From contig NZ_KB891802.1 of assembly GCF_000373565.1 (NCBI RefSeq), forward strand, positions 117,644 to 181,643: a DNA stretch of 64,000 bases. Direction: 5' to 3'. The first letter of the stretch is position 1; every line of letters begins with the position of its first letter. The translations under genes were made by a program, and so were the position numbers. This stretch comes from Streptomyces sp. HmicA12 (GTDB lineage Bacteria > Actinomycetota > Actinomycetes > Streptomycetales > Streptomycetaceae). The notes beneath the pieces are model-generated. The model worked only from the letters and a program-made list of their open reading frames with translations, did no database searches and was not told where the DNA came from. Positions 25,762 to 33,894 of this stretch are shown piece after piece.

Positions 25762-27822
25762 ATGAGTCGTCGTTCTACTGGCTTTGTCGGCGTCTGGGCC
25801 GAAATGCAGCGTCAGCAACAACTCCAGGCGGAGGCTGACGCCAGGCGGCGCAGCCAGGAGGCCCGGCAGGCCGAGGCCTATCGACGACGCGCCGCCCAAG
25901 GCCAGCGCGAGTACAGACAGTCGGAGGCGCGGCGACGCACCGAGGCGTTGGACGCACAGGTCGACGCGTTACGGGCGCTGCTGGGCACCGGGTGCCGGGG
26001 GCCGGTGTTCCGGGCCGCTTCATTGAGGCGTGCCGAGGAAGTGCAGCCGTTCTCACCAGGGTCACTGGCGCAACCCTTGCCCATGCCGCAGCAGCATCAG
26101 TACCAGGCGCACGGAGGCTGGACCTCACACCGACGTGCGCAGGCGCAGGCCGAGGCTCAGGCGCGGTTCGAGCGGGACTGGCGGGACGCGCAGGCCGCCG
26201 AGACCCAACGGCAGCAGCAACTCGCCGCGTACCAGCGGGAGTACACGCAGTGGGCCGAGGGGCAGCTGGCGGAAGTGCGCAGGCACAACGCAGGCGTCGC
26301 GGCAGCGATCGACGGGGTCCGGAGGCGAGAGCCTGATGCTGTCGTGGAGTACTTCTCCGCCGCGCTCTACGCCTCGAAGGCATGGCCGGACGGCTTTCCC
26401 CGTCAGATATCAGCCGCCTATGACTCCGCGGCGCACCAGTTGGTCCTGGACTGGGAACTGCCGCGGTACGACGTCGTCCCTGAGACGAAGTCCGTGCGCT
26501 ATGTGGCCTCGCTGGACCAGGACAAGGAGACAGCTCGTCCGGTGACCCAACGGCGTGGCCTGTACCGGGAAGTCCTCGCGCAATGCGCGCTGCTCGTGCT
26601 GCATGAACTGTTCGCCGCCGATGAGTTCGTCGTGCTCGACTCCGTGGTGCTGAACGGATTCGTGGACGAGCCCGATCCCGCGACGGGGCGGCGTGGTGAG
26701 ATTTTCCTGACGACGGTGATGGCGTCGCGATCCACCTTCGGCGAGCTGCACTTGGCGCAGGTCGAAGCGGTCAGCTGCCTGACCGACGCGTTACGGGGAC
26801 AGCTCGCCTCACGGCCGGACCAGCTTGTGGCGGTAAGACCGGTACGGCGACCGCTCGACGTCGGCAATCGCGTCGTATCTCACGGCAGCGACGAGGAGCC
26901 GGACCTCTTCGAGATGGATCCGATCCGCTTCGAGTCACTCGTGGCGGAACTCTTCCGCGCCATGGGAATGCAGGCGGTCACCACCCAGCGTTCGAACGAC
27001 GGCGGGGTGGATGTCGACGCACTGGACCCGACCCCCATCCGCGGCGGCAAGATCGTGGTGCAGGTGAAGCGCTACCGCGGCACCGTCCCACCGACCGCGG
27101 TACGTGACCTGTACGGGACCGTTCAGGACGCGGGTGCCAACAAAGGGGTGCTGGTCACCACCTCGGGGTTCGGGCCCGGTTCGCACGCCTTCGCCAACGG
27201 CAAGCCGTTGGAGCTGATCTCGGGGCCCGAACTCGTCGACCTGCTGCACCGGAACGGACTCTCCGGACGTCTTGGGGAACGCGGCCGCGCGAGTACCCCG
27301 GCGCCACAGCCGTCCGACGACGCATACCGGCTGCCCGACGACTACAACGTGCTGGGCATGTCCTGGGACGGTGATGCCGCGCTCGATGTGTGCGCACTCG
27401 TCTGCCGCGGTGACCAGGTCCTGAGCGACGACCACTTCGTCTTCTTCAACAACCACCGCACGCCCGACGACTCGGTGCACATGCTTCCGGCCTCGCCACC
27501 GGACAAGGCGGGGCTCCGCGTTTCCTTCGACTCGTTGCCGGATGCCGCGGACCGCTTGGTACTTGTCGCCGCCATCGACCCGGAGCTCAATCCCGATGCC
27601 GACCTGTCCGGCTTCACCGGCGCGGAGATCCGCCTGCTCGATCCCACGATGACCGAACTCGGACGCCTCGACGTCTCGGACGGCCGACCGCGTGAGACGG
27701 CTCTGGTACTGGGCTCATTCCGGCGCAGGCCGAACGGTGACTGGGATTTCGTTCTCGGCGGCAAGGGGTACGAGGGCGGCCTGGAACAACTGGTCCGGGA
27801 CTACGGAATCGACGTGGAGTAG
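25762..27822 (+). CDS. Coiled-coil / Mrr restriction endonuclease / TerD fusion
   Basis: 686 residues from ATG 25762 (MSRRSTGFVGVWAEMQRQ); ATG 25753 is an alternative but its Shine-Dalgarno GGGGAGG would be too close. Residues about 10-190 are Gln/Arg/Ala-rich coiled coil; about 190-380 is an unrecognised alpha/beta domain. Residues about 388-505 are a type IV Mrr nuclease: Glu in FESLVAELFRAMGM, Asp417 in NDGGVDVDA and Gln434-x-Lys436 in KIVVQVKRY, so the PD-(D/E)xK site is complete. Residues about 520-686 are a TerD domain (VLGMSWDGDAALDVCALV, DDHFVFFNN, GSFRRRPNGDWDFVLGGKGY). TerD binds Ca2+ in tellurite/phage resistance systems. Comparative work on Ter systems has linked TerD to DNA-processing enzymes. 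Defence is inferred. Confidence 0.88.
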   Translation: MSRRSTGFVGVWAEMQRQQQLQAEADARRRSQEARQAEAYRRRAAQGQREYRQSEARRRTEALDAQVDALRALLGTGCRGPVFRAASLRRAEEVQPFSPGSLAQPLPMPQQHQYQAHGGWTSHRRAQAQAEAQARFERDWRDAQAAETQRQQQLAAYQREYTQWAEGQLAEVRRHNAGVAAAIDGVRRREPDAVVEYFSAALYASKAWPDGFPRQISAAYDSAAHQLVLDWELPRYDVVPETKSVRYVASLDQDKETARPVTQRRGLYREVLAQCALLVLHELFAADEFVVLDSVVLNGFVDEPDPATGRRGEIFLTTVMASRSTFGELHLAQVEAVSCLTDALRGQLASRPDQLVAVRPVRRPLDVGNRVVSHGSDEEPDLFEMDPIRFESLVAELFRAMGMQAVTTQRSNDGGVDVDALDPTPIRGGKIVVQVKRYRGTVPPTAVRDLYGTVQDAGANKGVLVTTSGFGPGSHAFANGKPLELISGPELVDLLHRNGLSGRLGERGRASTPAPQPSDDAYRLPDDYNVLGMSWDGDAALDVCALVCRGDQVLSDDHFVFFNNHRTPDDSVHMLPASPPDKAGLRVSFDSLPDAADRLVLVAAIDPELNPDADLSGFTGAEIRLLDPTMTELGRLDVSDGRPRETALVLGSFRRRPNGDWDFVLGGKGYEGGLEQLVRDYGIDVE

Positions 27823-27841
27823 TCCCTACTACGGTGTCCGG

Positions 27842-28114
27842 ATGACAGCTATCGAGGTCTTGGCACGCACACGGATCAGCAGTGGGGACCCCGTCGCGCG
27901 GTGGGTCTGCCATCCAAGGCTTCCCTTGGTCGCCGGCCTGGACGCGGAGTGTCCGGTGGTCCACGTCTGGGCCTGCGACGCGGGACAGTTGCGCGCGCTC
28001 GCGGCATGCGGAGACCATCGAGTTGTGGTCGCCGAGCACTTTCCCAGGTCTGCTCCAACTGGCTCCGTACGCGCGGGTGCTGGTCAGGGCGGCCCATCCC
28101 ATGGCCGCCGATGA
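27842..28114 (+). CDS. Small ORF of unknown family upstream of the DUF5753 gene
   Basis: Starts at ATG 27842 (MTAIEVLARTRISSGDP), 19 bp after the Mrr-TerD stop, and could encode 90 residues. The first 55 residues (ARWVCHPRLPLVAGLDAECPVVHVW) look protein-like. From about 28000 the coding signal moves to the next frame, where the DUF5753 sequence begins, so the last third of this ORF is probably a read-through of another gene. I do not recognise the family. It may be the remnant of a gene cut by the event that removed the HTH of the downstream regulator. Confidence 0.3.
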   Translation: MTAIEVLARTRISSGDPVARWVCHPRLPLVAGLDAECPVVHVWACDAGQLRALAACGDHRVVVAEHFPRSAPTGSVRAGAGQGGPSHGRR

Positions 28115-28565
28115 CTGGATCGAGGAGAAGGCCACTGCCCGCCTCTCCCGCGCGCGCCTCTTCGGCGACAGCCACGACACCCCGGAGTACTGGGCGATCC
28201 TGCCCGAATCGCTGCTGACGGACCCGGTGGTCCCGGCGCCCGAGATGGCCGAACAACTCGACCACATAGCGGAGTTGGCCGACCGCCACCGGATCGTTCC
28301 GCAGATCGTGTTGCGGAAGAGTGCGCCGTATCCCCTCATGGCGGCGTCCCTCATGGTCATGGCTTTCCCCGATGCGCCGCCGCTGGTCTACACGGAGGCC
28401 TCATACAGCGGCACCACCATCGACGATCCGGCTCTCGTGAAGCAGTACCGCAAGGCATACGATCGGCTCAGGGCCGTCGCGCAGGCGCCGGACGCGTCCC
28501 TGGCCATGATCAAGGCAGTCGCAGAGGGATACCGAAATGGCAAGCAGCCGGACCGACTTGAGTGA
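27882..28565 (+). CDS. DUF5753 regulator lacking its HTH (probable truncation)
   Basis: The similarity starts near codon 40 of this reading frame (about 27999, ETIELWSPSTFPGLLQLAPYARVL) and runs to the stop with the whole DUF5753 domain (LPESLLTDPV, AEQLDHIAELADRHRIVPQIV, YRKAYDRLRAVAQAPDASLAMI). In Streptomyces this domain is nearly always the C-terminus of an XRE HTH protein of about 280 residues that works with a DUF397 protein. Here the upstream 120 bp encodes no HTH in any frame, and the preceding codons look non-coding, so the true start is uncertain. Its last 29 bp overlap the DUF397 gene. It may be a pseudogene or an HTH-free partner binder. Confidence 0.6.
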   Translation: MGTPSRGGSAIQGFPWSPAWTRSVRWSTSGPATRDSCARSRHAETIELWSPSTFPGLLQLAPYARVLVRAAHPMAADDWIEEKATARLSRARLFGDSHDTPEYWAILPESLLTDPVVPAPEMAEQLDHIAELADRHRIVPQIVLRKSAPYPLMAASLMVMAFPDAPPLVYTEASYSGTTIDDPALVKQYRKAYDRLRAVAQAPDASLAMIKAVAEGYRNGKQPDRLE

Positions 28566-28746
28566 CGCGCTCTGGTTCAAGAGCGGCTACAGCAACGGCG
28601 ACGGCGGGGAATGCGTCGAGGTCGCCGACAATCTCCCCGGCATCGTCCCGGTCCGCGACTCCAAGAACCCGGGTGGGCCCACGCTGGTCGTCCGTGCCGC
28701 CGCGTGGGCCCCGTTCATCGGTTCGCTCAAGGGCGACAAGGGGTAG
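28537..28746 (+). CDS. DUF397 family protein
   Basis: 69 residues (MASSRTDLSDALWFKSGYSN...GGECVEVADN...VPVRDSKNPGGPTLVV...WAPFIGSLK), a complete DUF397 protein. These small proteins are encoded next to XRE-DUF5753 regulators and control them, as in the WhiJ-type systems of Streptomyces development. The start codon overlaps the end of the DUF5753 gene, so the two are translationally linked. A hairpin terminator sits at the stop codon. Confidence 0.88.
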   Translation: MASSRTDLSDALWFKSGYSNGDGGECVEVADNLPGIVPVRDSKNPGGPTLVVRAAAWAPFIGSLKGDKG

Positions 28747-28765
28747 CCCGGCCGTGTGGCCGGGC
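28746..28765. terminator. Short GC hairpin after the DUF397 gene
   Basis: GCCCGGCC (28746-28753), loop GTGT, GGCCGGGC (28758-28765). It separates the convergent DUF397 and DUF4267 genes. Confidence 0.7.
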
Positions 28766-28785
28766 CCCCTCGGGGCGCGTAGCCG

Positions 28786-29214
28786 TCAAGCGGGCCGCAC
28801 CGCGGGCGTCACGGCGGGGACCTTGCGCGCCTTGCCCGTCTCGCGGAGCGTCAGCACGCCGGTGATCGCTATCAGCGCCGAGGTCAGGCCGTGGATGCCG
28901 AACGCGGCGGCGAGCGAGCCGTGGTGGGTCAGGACGTTGATCATGTCGCCGAACGGGGCGACGGCCTCCATCAGCAGGGCCAGGCCCAGGGCGCGGCGGT
29001 GGCCGGTGAGCAGCAGGATGGCGATGACCAGGCCCATCGCGAATTCGCGGATGCCCTTCATGACGAGGAAGCCGCCGCCGTCGCCGGCGGGCCAGCTCGG
29101 CAGGCCGACGCCCGGCGTGGCCGTCTCGGGGGCCAGGATGAAGGTCAGCCCGAGGTAGAGGACGAACAGGGTGATGGCGGTGGCCAGGATGGTGTTGACG
29201 TTCTTCAGCGACAT
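28786..29214 (-). CDS. DUF4267 small membrane protein
   Basis: 142 residues with four predicted membrane helices (ILATAITLFVLYLGLTFIL, FAMGLVIAILLLTG, ALGLALLMEAVAPFGDMI, ALIAITGVLTL) and the family segment GGGFLVMKGIREFAMGLVI. The family has no known activity. It lies 96 bp downstream of the DUF1772 gene on the same strand; the gap has a G-rich run. With that gene it is probably controlled by the divergent TetR repressor. Confidence 0.85.
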   Translation of the reverse strand: MSLKNVNTILATAITLFVLYLGLTFILAPETATPGVGLPSWPAGDGGGFLVMKGIREFAMGLVIAILLLTGHRRALGLALLMEAVAPFGDMINVLTHHGSLAAAFGIHGLTSALIAITGVLTLRETGKARKVPAVTPAVRPA

Positions 29215-29240
29215 GGTGCTTCTCCTTCGACGTTCGGACC

Positions 29241-29280
29241 GGGCGGGGCGGGGCTGGGTGGGGCAGGGTGGGGCAGGGGT
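29241..29280. repeat. G-run tract with a 10-bp tandem repeat
   Basis: The + strand carries at least seven runs of three to four G in 40 bp, including GGTGGGGCAG repeated at 29257 and 29267. This satisfies a G-quadruplex pattern on the template strand of the DUF1772-DUF4267 unit. Confidence 0.6.
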
Positions 29281-29310
29281 CGGCGGTCGGCGTGACCGGG
29301 GCCCGTGGGC

Positions 29311-29757
29311 TCAGGCGAGGGCGATGACCAGCAGGGCGAAGGCGGCGATGATGACGGCGACGCGGACGTAGTGGTAGCGGTCCCAGCGCTTCATCTGGTC
29401 CTTCCAGTCGGCGGGCCGGTTCTCGGTGGTCCACGTCTTGCCCTGGTTGTTGATCGGGACGAGCAGCAGGATCGACATGACCACGCTGAGGATCAGCAGC
29501 GCGCCGGAGGTGATGACGAGTCCGGTGCCGCCGTGGTGCCGTCCGGCGAAGGCCCAGACCACGACGAGGACGAGCGAGCCGATGTACCAGAACGGCATGA
29601 CACGGCCGAGCATCCGGCCGCCATGGCTTCGGGCGCTCTGGTTGCTGTCGTCGGGAAGGGCGCTGAAGATCGGGTTCATCACGAAGGCGACGGAGAACTC
29701 CACTCCCACCATCAGGCCGACGAGCACGGTGGTGACGATCTCAAGTGCGTTGAGCAT
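29311..29757 (-). CDS. DUF1772 small membrane protein
   Basis: 148 residues with four membrane helices and the DUF1772 pattern (ALEIVTTVLVGLMVGVEFSVAFVMNPIF; MLGRVMPFWYIGSLVLVVV; WDRYHYVRVAVIIAAFALLV). Function is unknown. It is the first gene of a likely two-gene unit with DUF4267, 91 bp from the divergent TetR gene, with repressor-like palindromes between the two start codons. Confidence 0.87.
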   Translation of the reverse strand: MLNALEIVTTVLVGLMVGVEFSVAFVMNPIFSALPDDSNQSARSHGGRMLGRVMPFWYIGSLVLVVVWAFAGRHHGGTGLVITSGALLILSVVMSILLLVPINNQGKTWTTENRPADWKDQMKRWDRYHYVRVAVIIAAFALLVIALA

Positions 29758-29775
29758 GACTGACTCCCCCAGGAT

Positions 29776-29839
29776 CTAGCGCTGCTAGCCGATGAGGCAA
29801 CGCTAGTACTGCTGCCGCTACATTGTCTAGCGGTGCTAG
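29776..29839. promoter_or_regulatory. Twin TetR-type operators CTAGC-N3-GCTAG
   Basis: CTAGCGCTGCTAG (29776-29788) and CTAGCGGTGCTAG (29827-29839) are 13-bp dyads 51 bp apart, one close to each divergent start codon. A CGCTAGTACTGC half-site lies between them. The arrangement allows one repressor to control both its own gene and the DUF1772-DUF4267 unit. Confidence 0.65.
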
Positions 29840-29848
29840 GATCGAATC

Positions 29849-30427
29849 ATGTCGGTACAGGAACGCAAGCAGCGCGAACGGGCGGGCCGAGAGCGCCTCA
29901 TCGTGGCGACGGCCCGCGAACTAGCCGAGCAGCAGGGATGGGACGCGGTCACCACCCGCAGGCTCGCCGAGCGCATCGAGTACAGCCAGCCGGTTCTCTA
30001 CAGCCACTTCCGCGGCAAACGGGAGATCATCGGCGCCGTCGCTCTGCAGGGCGCCACGGAGATGGCCGCGGCGGTGCGGGCCGCGACCTCCGCTGCGGAC
30101 GGCACGCGCGCCCGGGTCACCGCGCTGGCCCGCGCCTATCTCGACTTCGCCGCGCGCCATCCGGCGGTCTACGACGCCTTGTTCCAGCTCGACGGCGGTC
30201 TGGCGTACGCGCAGGAGGACACCCCGGAGCCGTTGAAGGACGCCTTCGCCGCGCTGTTGGAGTGCCTTGGTGAGGTGGCCGGGGACGGCGTCGACCCGGG
30301 GCTGTTCACCGAGGTGTTCTGGGCGTCCCTGCACGGCGTGGCGACCCTGACCCGGGCGGGACGGCTACCGGTGGAGGAGGGCGTGTCACGGGTCGAGCTG
30401 CTGGTGGACCGGCTCGCCGTCATCTGA
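29849..30427 (+). CDS. TetR/AcrR-family transcriptional regulator
   Basis: 192 residues. The HTH is VATARELAEQQGWDAVTTRRLAERIEYSQPVLYSHFRGKREII; the C-terminal part (ARAYLDFAARHPAVYDALFQLDG) matches the WHG/TetR_C ligand-binding group. It is divergent from the DUF1772-DUF4267 membrane-protein unit and flanked by twin palindromes that are its likely operators. The ligand is not known. The stop codon lies at the edge of a 15-bp tandem repeat. Confidence 0.9.
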   Translation: MSVQERKQRERAGRERLIVATARELAEQQGWDAVTTRRLAERIEYSQPVLYSHFRGKREIIGAVALQGATEMAAAVRAATSAADGTRARVTALARAYLDFAARHPAVYDALFQLDGGLAYAQEDTPEPLKDAFAALLECLGEVAGDGVDPGLFTEVFWASLHGVATLTRAGRLPVEEGVSRVELLVDRLAVI

Positions 30428-30465
30428 CACGCCGTGATCCGACACGCCGTGATCCGACACGCCGT
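30426..30465. repeat. 15-bp tandem repeat at the TetR 3' end
   Basis: GACACGCCGTGATCC is present at 30426-30440 and 30441-30455, followed by a partial third unit GACACGCCGT (30456-30465). The first unit overlaps the TetR stop codon. Copy-number change would not alter the protein. Confidence 0.75.
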
Positions 30466-30519
30466 CCTCGGCGGGGCCGGTGTCACGGCAGTGTCAGACA
30501 CAGCGAGAGACTCCCGGTG

Positions 30520-31233
30520 CTACGGGTTCGGCACCTCGGGCGCCGGCGCGATCCCCGTCGGGCAGGACACGCCCCAGTTCGTCTCGAACGGGTCGCCCAG
30601 CTTCACGCCCGTGCCGCCGATGCCGCAGTACCCGTCGGGGTTCTTGTCGAGGTACTGCTGGTGGTACGGCTCCGCCGGGTAGAAGGTGCGCCCCTCCGCC
30701 GGGAGGATCTCCGTGGTGATCTTGCCGTGCCCGGCCCCCGTGAGGACCTGCTGGTACGCCTCGCGCGACGCCTCCGCGGAGGCCGCCTGCTCGGGGGTGT
30801 GCGGGTAGAGCGCCGAGCGGTACTGGGTGCCCACGTCGTTGCCCTGGCGGAAGCCCTGGGTCGGGTTGTGGTTCTCCCAGAAGACCTTCAGGAGCTGCTC
30901 GTACGAGACGACGGACGGGTCGAAGACGACGCGCACCGCCTCCGTGTGACCGGTCAGGCCCGAGCAGACCTCCTCGTACGCCGGGTTCTCGGTGAAGCCG
31001 CCCTGGTAGCCGACGAGCGTCGTCCACACGCCCGGCGTCTGCCAGAACTTGCGCTCGGCACCCCAGAAACAGCCCAGACCGAAGTCGGCCACGGCCAGGT
31101 GCTCGGGGTACGGGCCGACCAGCGGGTTGCCGAGCACCGTGTGGCGCTCCGGCACCGGGAACTCGGGCTCGGAACGGCCGCGCAGGGCCTGGTCGGGGGT
31201 GGGCAGAACCGGGGTTCGGCCGAAGAGTGCCAT
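30520..31233 (-). CDS. msrA: Peptide-methionine (S)-S-oxide reductase MsrA
   Basis: 237 residues. The active-site motif GCFWGAE places the catalytic Cys at residue 55; downstream [26 protein letters not shown] is the conserved core and [11 protein letters not shown] carries a recycling Cys, with further Cys near the C-terminus (WGVSCPTG). It reduces methionine-S-sulfoxide in oxidised proteins using thioredoxin. The N-terminal 45 residues are an extension typical of actinobacterial MsrA. Monocistronic. Confidence 0.95.
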   Translation of the reverse strand: MALFGRTPVLPTPDQALRGRSEPEFPVPERHTVLGNPLVGPYPEHLAVADFGLGCFWGAERKFWQTPGVWTTLVGYQGGFTENPAYEEVCSGLTGHTEAVRVVFDPSVVSYEQLLKVFWENHNPTQGFRQGNDVGTQYRSALYPHTPEQAASAEASREAYQQVLTGAGHGKITTEILPAEGRTFYPAEPYHQQYLDKNPDGYCGIGGTGVKLGDPFETNWGVSCPTGIAPAPEVPNP

Positions 31234-31318
31234 GGGTGGTGCCTCCGGGGCGTCGATGTCAGTACGTCCAACGCCCGGGAGGCCGTTCAGATTCCTCGGG
31301 CCGGAGCCGCGGCCGGGG

Positions 31319-32410
31319 TCAGGCGGACAGCGTCGCCGGACTCCCCCCGTTCGCCTCGTACCCGGCCACCGCGAGCGCCCGGTACACGGCGTACGACGCC
31401 GCCGGGTCCGCCTCGGCCGTCCACGGGACGGCGCCCACGTGCCCGTCCACGTGCACCAGCTGCTGCATGGCCTCGGACCAGCGCTCCGCGCGCACCAGGA
31501 AGAACACCAGCAGGTGGCGTACGTGGGCGAGCATCGGGTCGTCGGGCCGGGCCGCGGACACCGCGAACAGGGCGCCGTGCAGCGCCTTGCTGACGACCTC
31601 GCTCTCGTAGAACCCGCGCACGAAGTTCACGTCGGGCAGGTGCTCGTACAGCGCGAAGAGGGGGAGTGCGGCGAGCAGGGAGCCGCGCGGGGCGCGCGCC
31701 GCCGCGGCCTCCGCGAACGCGAACGCCTGCTCGCGCGACCCGTGCCACTTCTCGCACCAGTAGCGCAGGCCCGCGAGGTGCGCGCCCATGTGGCCGGGCG
31801 CGGTGTCCAGGATCTTCAGCCAGACCTGCTCGAACTCCGCCTGCGAGTAGCCGAGGCCCCGGGCCACCGCGAGATGCGTGATGTGCGGGACCGGGTCACC
31901 GGGCGCGAGCAGCGATGCCTGGTCGCAGGCGCCGCGCGCCTCCTCCAGGATGATCCGCTGCTCGTCCTCGGTGCCGCCGCTGCGCCAGGCCTGCTGCACC
32001 AGGAACTCGGCGAAGACCTGCGCCCCGCCCGCGTCCTTGGGCTGCTGGGAGCGCCACGCGTGGAGCCAGCCGGCACCGATGCGCGGCGTCTGCTGGAGTT
32101 CGAGGGCGGCGGCACCGGCGATCGCCTGCACCCGCTCCCACCGGGCCTCGGTCTCCTTGCCGGTTCCGGCGAGCAATTGCGAAGCGGCGGTGAAATCCTG
32201 ATTGCGCTGCACGACCGCCATGACGTCGAGCAGGTCCTGGTCGGGGCCCGGGAGCCGGACGTCCAGCTCCTCCTGCCGAAGGAATCCGTAATCGGCCGGA
32301 TCCGCGGCGTCCGGCGACCCCGGCGCCACCTGGCGGATGCCGCCACGACGGCGCAGCATCACCACCCAGGCGATCATCAGTACGGCCATGAGCCCCCAGA
32401 GAATTCCCAT
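31319..32410 (-). CDS. Membrane-anchored helical-repeat protein, unknown function
   Basis: 363 residues: an N-terminal membrane helix ([18 protein letters not shown]), a basic stop (RRRG), then about 320 residues of helical, Ala/Leu/Trp-rich sequence with TPR-like spacing ([32 protein letters not shown]). No enzymatic motif. By orientation the helical part should be cytoplasmic or outside depending on insertion. Its start is 56 bp from the divergent metB. It looks like a Streptomyces-conserved core protein. I do not recognise a named family. Confidence 0.8.
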   Translation of the reverse strand: MGILWGLMAVLMIAWVVMLRRRGGIRQVAPGSPDAADPADYGFLRQEELDVRLPGPDQDLLDVMAVVQRNQDFTAASQLLAGTGKETEARWERVQAIAGAAALELQQTPRIGAGWLHAWRSQQPKDAGGAQVFAEFLVQQAWRSGGTEDEQRIILEEARGACDQASLLAPGDPVPHITHLAVARGLGYSQAEFEQVWLKILDTAPGHMGAHLAGLRYWCEKWHGSREQAFAFAEAAAARAPRGSLLAALPLFALYEHLPDVNFVRGFYESEVVSKALHGALFAVSAARPDDPMLAHVRHLLVFFLVRAERWSEAMQQLVHVDGHVGAVPWTAEADPAASYAVYRALAVAGYEANGGSPATLSA

Positions 32411-32465
32411 GCTTCAAAGCTAACCGAGCGGAGATGAGGCCCGCGCAAGCTCTACGCTCGGGCCC

Positions 32466-33635
32466 ATGACCGACACGCACGGCAACCAGCACGCCCCCCG
32501 AGGCTTCGAGACCACCGCCATCCATGCCGGAAACACGCCCGACCCCGTCACCGGCGCCGTGGTCCCCCCGATCTACCAGGTCTCCACGTACAAGCAGGAC
32601 GGCGTCGGCGGCCTGCGCGGCGGCTACGAGTACAGCCGCAGCGCCAACCCGACCCGTACCGCGCTGGAGGAGAACCTCGCCGCACTGGAGGGCGGCCGCC
32701 GCGGCCTCGCCTTCGCGTCGGGCCTGGCCGCCGAGGACTGCCTGCTGCGCACCCTGCTCGCCCCCGGCGACCACGTGGTCATCCCGAACGACGCGTACGG
32801 CGGCACGTTCCGCCTGTTCGCGAAGGTCGTCTCGCGCTGGGGCGTGGAGTGGTCGGTAGCCGATACGAGTGATGTCGACGCCGTACGCGCCGCGCTCACC
32901 CCGAAGACGAAGGCGATCTGGGTCGAGACCCCGTCCAACCCGCTGCTCGGCATCACCGACATCGCCGCCGTCGCCCAGGTCGCCCGCGAGGCCGGCGCCA
33001 GGCTCGTCGTCGACAACACCTTCGCGAGCCCCTACCTCCAGCAGCCGCTCGCGCTCGGCGCCGACGTCGTCGTGCACTCGATGACGAAGTACATGGGCGG
33101 CCACTCGGACGTGGTCGGCGGCGCGCTGATCGTGAACGACGACGCGCTCGGTGACGACCTCGCCTACCACCAGAACGCGATGGGCGCGGTCGCCGGACCC
33201 TTCGACGCCTGGCTGGTCCTGCGCGGCATCAAGACGCTCCCGGTCCGCATGGACCGGCACAGCGAGAACGCCACGCGCGTCGCGGAGATGCTCACCCGCC
33301 ACCCCCGCGTCACCAAGGTCCTCTACCCCGGCCTGCCCGAGCACCCGGGCCACGAGACCGCCGCCAAGCAGATGAAGGCGTTCGGCGGCATGGTGAGCTT
33401 CCAGGTCGACGGCGGCGAGGAAGCGGCCGTCGAGGTCTGCAACAGGACGAAGCTGTTCACCCTCGGAGAGTCCCTCGGCGGCGTCGAGTCCCTCATCGAG
33501 CACCCGGGCCGCATGACGCACGCCTCGGTGGCGGGCTCGGCGCTGGAGGTCCCCGCCGACCTCGTCCGCCTCTCGGTCGGCATCGAGTCGGTGGACGACC
33601 TCCTGGCCGACCTCCAGCAGGCCCTCGGCGCCTGA
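32466..33635 (+). CDS. metB: Cystathionine gamma-synthase/lyase (PLP)
   Basis: 389 residues of the Cys/Met metabolism PLP family. Motifs: GYEYSRSANPTR (substrate and PLP phosphate), GLAAEDCLL, VETPSNPLLGITDI, and the PLP lysine Lys208 in HSMTKYMGGHSDVVGG; the C-terminal GESLGGVESLIEHP is also conserved. It makes cystathionine from O-succinyl- or O-acetyl-homoserine and cysteine, or cleaves cystathionine; synthase and lyase activities cannot be told apart by sequence alone. Single gene. Confidence 0.93.
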   Translation: MTDTHGNQHAPRGFETTAIHAGNTPDPVTGAVVPPIYQVSTYKQDGVGGLRGGYEYSRSANPTRTALEENLAALEGGRRGLAFASGLAAEDCLLRTLLAPGDHVVIPNDAYGGTFRLFAKVVSRWGVEWSVADTSDVDAVRAALTPKTKAIWVETPSNPLLGITDIAAVAQVAREAGARLVVDNTFASPYLQQPLALGADVVVHSMTKYMGGHSDVVGGALIVNDDALGDDLAYHQNAMGAVAGPFDAWLVLRGIKTLPVRMDRHSENATRVAEMLTRHPRVTKVLYPGLPEHPGHETAAKQMKAFGGMVSFQVDGGEEAAVEVCNRTKLFTLGESLGGVESLIEHPGRMTHASVAGSALEVPADLVRLSVGIESVDDLLADLQQALGA

Positions 33636-33639
33636 GAGT

Positions 33640-33894
33640 TCACCAGCCGGTCAGCGGTGGAGTCGTCTTCGACGGCGGCTCCACCCACGGCCGCGCCATC
33701 GTCGCCCACACGACGAACGCCACCACCGTCGCGGCCAGCAGCAGCCAGAGCAGCCGCCGTGCCGCCCGCCGCCTGCGCAGCGCACGGCCGCCCCTGCGCA
33801 TCGCCTCGGCGCACAGCTCGGCGGGGACCACCGGCGGCGGCGCGGAGTCGAGCACGGCGCGTACCGATGCTTCTTTACGCTCGTCGAGGCTCAT
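33640..33894 (-). CDS. Small basic single-pass membrane protein
   Basis: 84 residues: an N-terminal 45-residue basic cytoplasmic part (MSLDERKEASVRAVLDSAP...RRGGRALRRRRAARR), one membrane helix (LLWLLLAATVVAFVVWATM) and a short outside tail. Its start overlaps the stop of the sigma-like gene by 4 bp (ATGA), so the two are coupled. This layout, sigma-like protein plus one-helix membrane protein, is that of ECF sigma and anti-sigma pairs, but no zinc HxxxCxxC motif is present. Role inferred only. Confidence 0.75.
   Translation of the reverse strand: MSLDERKEASVRAVLDSAPPPVVPAELCAEAMRRGGRALRRRRAARRLLWLLLAATVVAFVVWATMARPWVEPPSKTTPPLTGW

Noticed and set aside
24951..28746. Integrated prophage or ICE
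   Set aside because: There is no integrase, excisionase, transfer or structural gene, no tRNA target and no flanking direct repeats visible; only small-scale acquisition or rearrangement can be argued.
30426..30465. Possible CRISPR-like or regulatory array
   Set aside because: The units are directly adjacent 15-mers without spacers, only 2.7 copies; a simple tandem duplication.
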